Source: Struthidea cinerea (Eukaryota; Chordata; Aves; Passeriformes; Corcoracidae). Taken from it: a stretch of DNA of 64,000 nucleotides. This document shows, piece by piece, positions 63,801-64,000 of this stretch. The DNA lies in NCBI GenBank assembly GCA_013397865.1, contig VZTI01003365.1, positions 1,845,046-1,909,045 of the forward strand. Reading direction: 5' to 3'. The notes under the pieces were generated by a model. The model saw nothing but the letters and a program-made list of their open reading frames with translations, was not told the origin of the DNA and searched no databases. The position numbers and the translations under genes are program-made. How positions within the stretch are numbered: position 1 is the first letter of the stretch; each line of letters begins with the position of its first letter.

Positions 63801-64000
63801 GACTTTCAAGCACGAGTTCTCACTTCTCTGTTGAACTACCCATGTCCAAGTGGCAGCCTATGACAAAGAGGGAAGAAATAAGATGCTCTCAAAATACCTG
63901 CTCAATCCTTAACCTGTCTGATGGAGTTTCAATAATAATGTCAGAAGGCACTTAATAATTTTCAAACATTAATTTACCAATTACCCCTGTGAGACACATA
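60889..64000 (-). other. PTPRK: Intron sequence upstream of the second-FN3 exon (partial)
   Basis: It begins, in transcript terms, outside the window and ends at TTTTCTAG. A short TA run lies at 62605-62618. The exon for the first FN3 module expected upstream is not present, so it must lie beyond 64000. Confidence 0.8.

Larger units (their letters stand above)
1..64000 (-). other. PTPRK: PTPRK gene, internal part (7 exons, introns; both ends outside window)
   Basis: The exons join into one frame that reads as the membrane-proximal ectodomain and transmembrane segment of a R2B receptor tyrosine phosphatase (MAM-Ig-FN3x4-TM-two phosphatase domains). PTPRK is chosen over PTPRM, PTPRT and PTPRU because the last large ectodomain exon reads HPHRTKRETGAMECYQ and PYYFAAQLPPGNLPEPAPF. 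The membrane exon reads EEPEVIPDPAKQTDRVVKIA. I associate these strings with PTPRK, whereas PTPRM has RRTKKTTEILKCYP at the first position. The family consists of homophilic cell-adhesion receptors at cell contacts that dephosphorylate junctional partners. Only extracellular and membrane parts are here, so no catalytic motif can be checked. Family recognition is from memory, not from a search. Confidence 0.93.

Overview
The window is vertebrate nuclear DNA, most likely from a bird of the Neoaves. Two signs support this. The coding sequence is split into short exons with GT/GC...AG splice sites inside long AT-rich introns. The interspersed repeats are CR1 LINEs and TG...CA solo LTRs of kinds I recognise from bird genomes. 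There is no operon, CRISPR or prokaryotic content, and nearly all short open frames are chance frames in intron or repeat sequence.

The only gene I can support is on the minus strand: PTPRK, the R2B-type receptor protein tyrosine phosphatase kappa. Read 5'->3' on the minus strand, seven consecutive coding exons join in frame without a stop: 60888-60586, 49130-49021, 47810-47609, 44731-44626, 37813-37540, 34654-34618 and 1711-1573 (303, 110, 202, 106, 274, 37 and 139 nt, 1171 nt in all). They encode the second, third and fourth fibronectin type III (FN3) modules, the furin-type site RTKR, the juxtamembrane stalk and the whole transmembrane segment. The 5' part (signal peptide, MAM, Ig, first FN3) lies beyond position 64000. 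The cytoplasmic part with the two phosphatase domains lies before position 1. Phases chain as 1-1, 1-0, 0-1, 1-2, 2-0, 0-1, 1-2.

Region by region: 1-1572 is the start of the intron after the transmembrane exon. 1712-34617 is one 32.9 kb intron holding four CR1 pieces, one older LINE reverse-transcriptase relic, one ERVL-like LTR, and a class-II-like solo LTR that contains the only assembly gap (125 N). 34655-49020 holds the compact exon cluster and few repeats. 49131-60585 is an 11.5 kb intron with two further ERVL-like LTRs, and one copy of a 197-bp repeat whose other copy lies in the 47811-49020 intron. 60889-64000 is intron with nothing recognisable.

The least ordinary points are a GC (not GT) 5' splice site after the exon encoding the furin site, the LTR with exact 6-bp target-site duplications around the gap, the unassigned repeat pair, and the degenerate LINE that keeps its FADD reverse-transcriptase core. 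I found no undescribed biological system.
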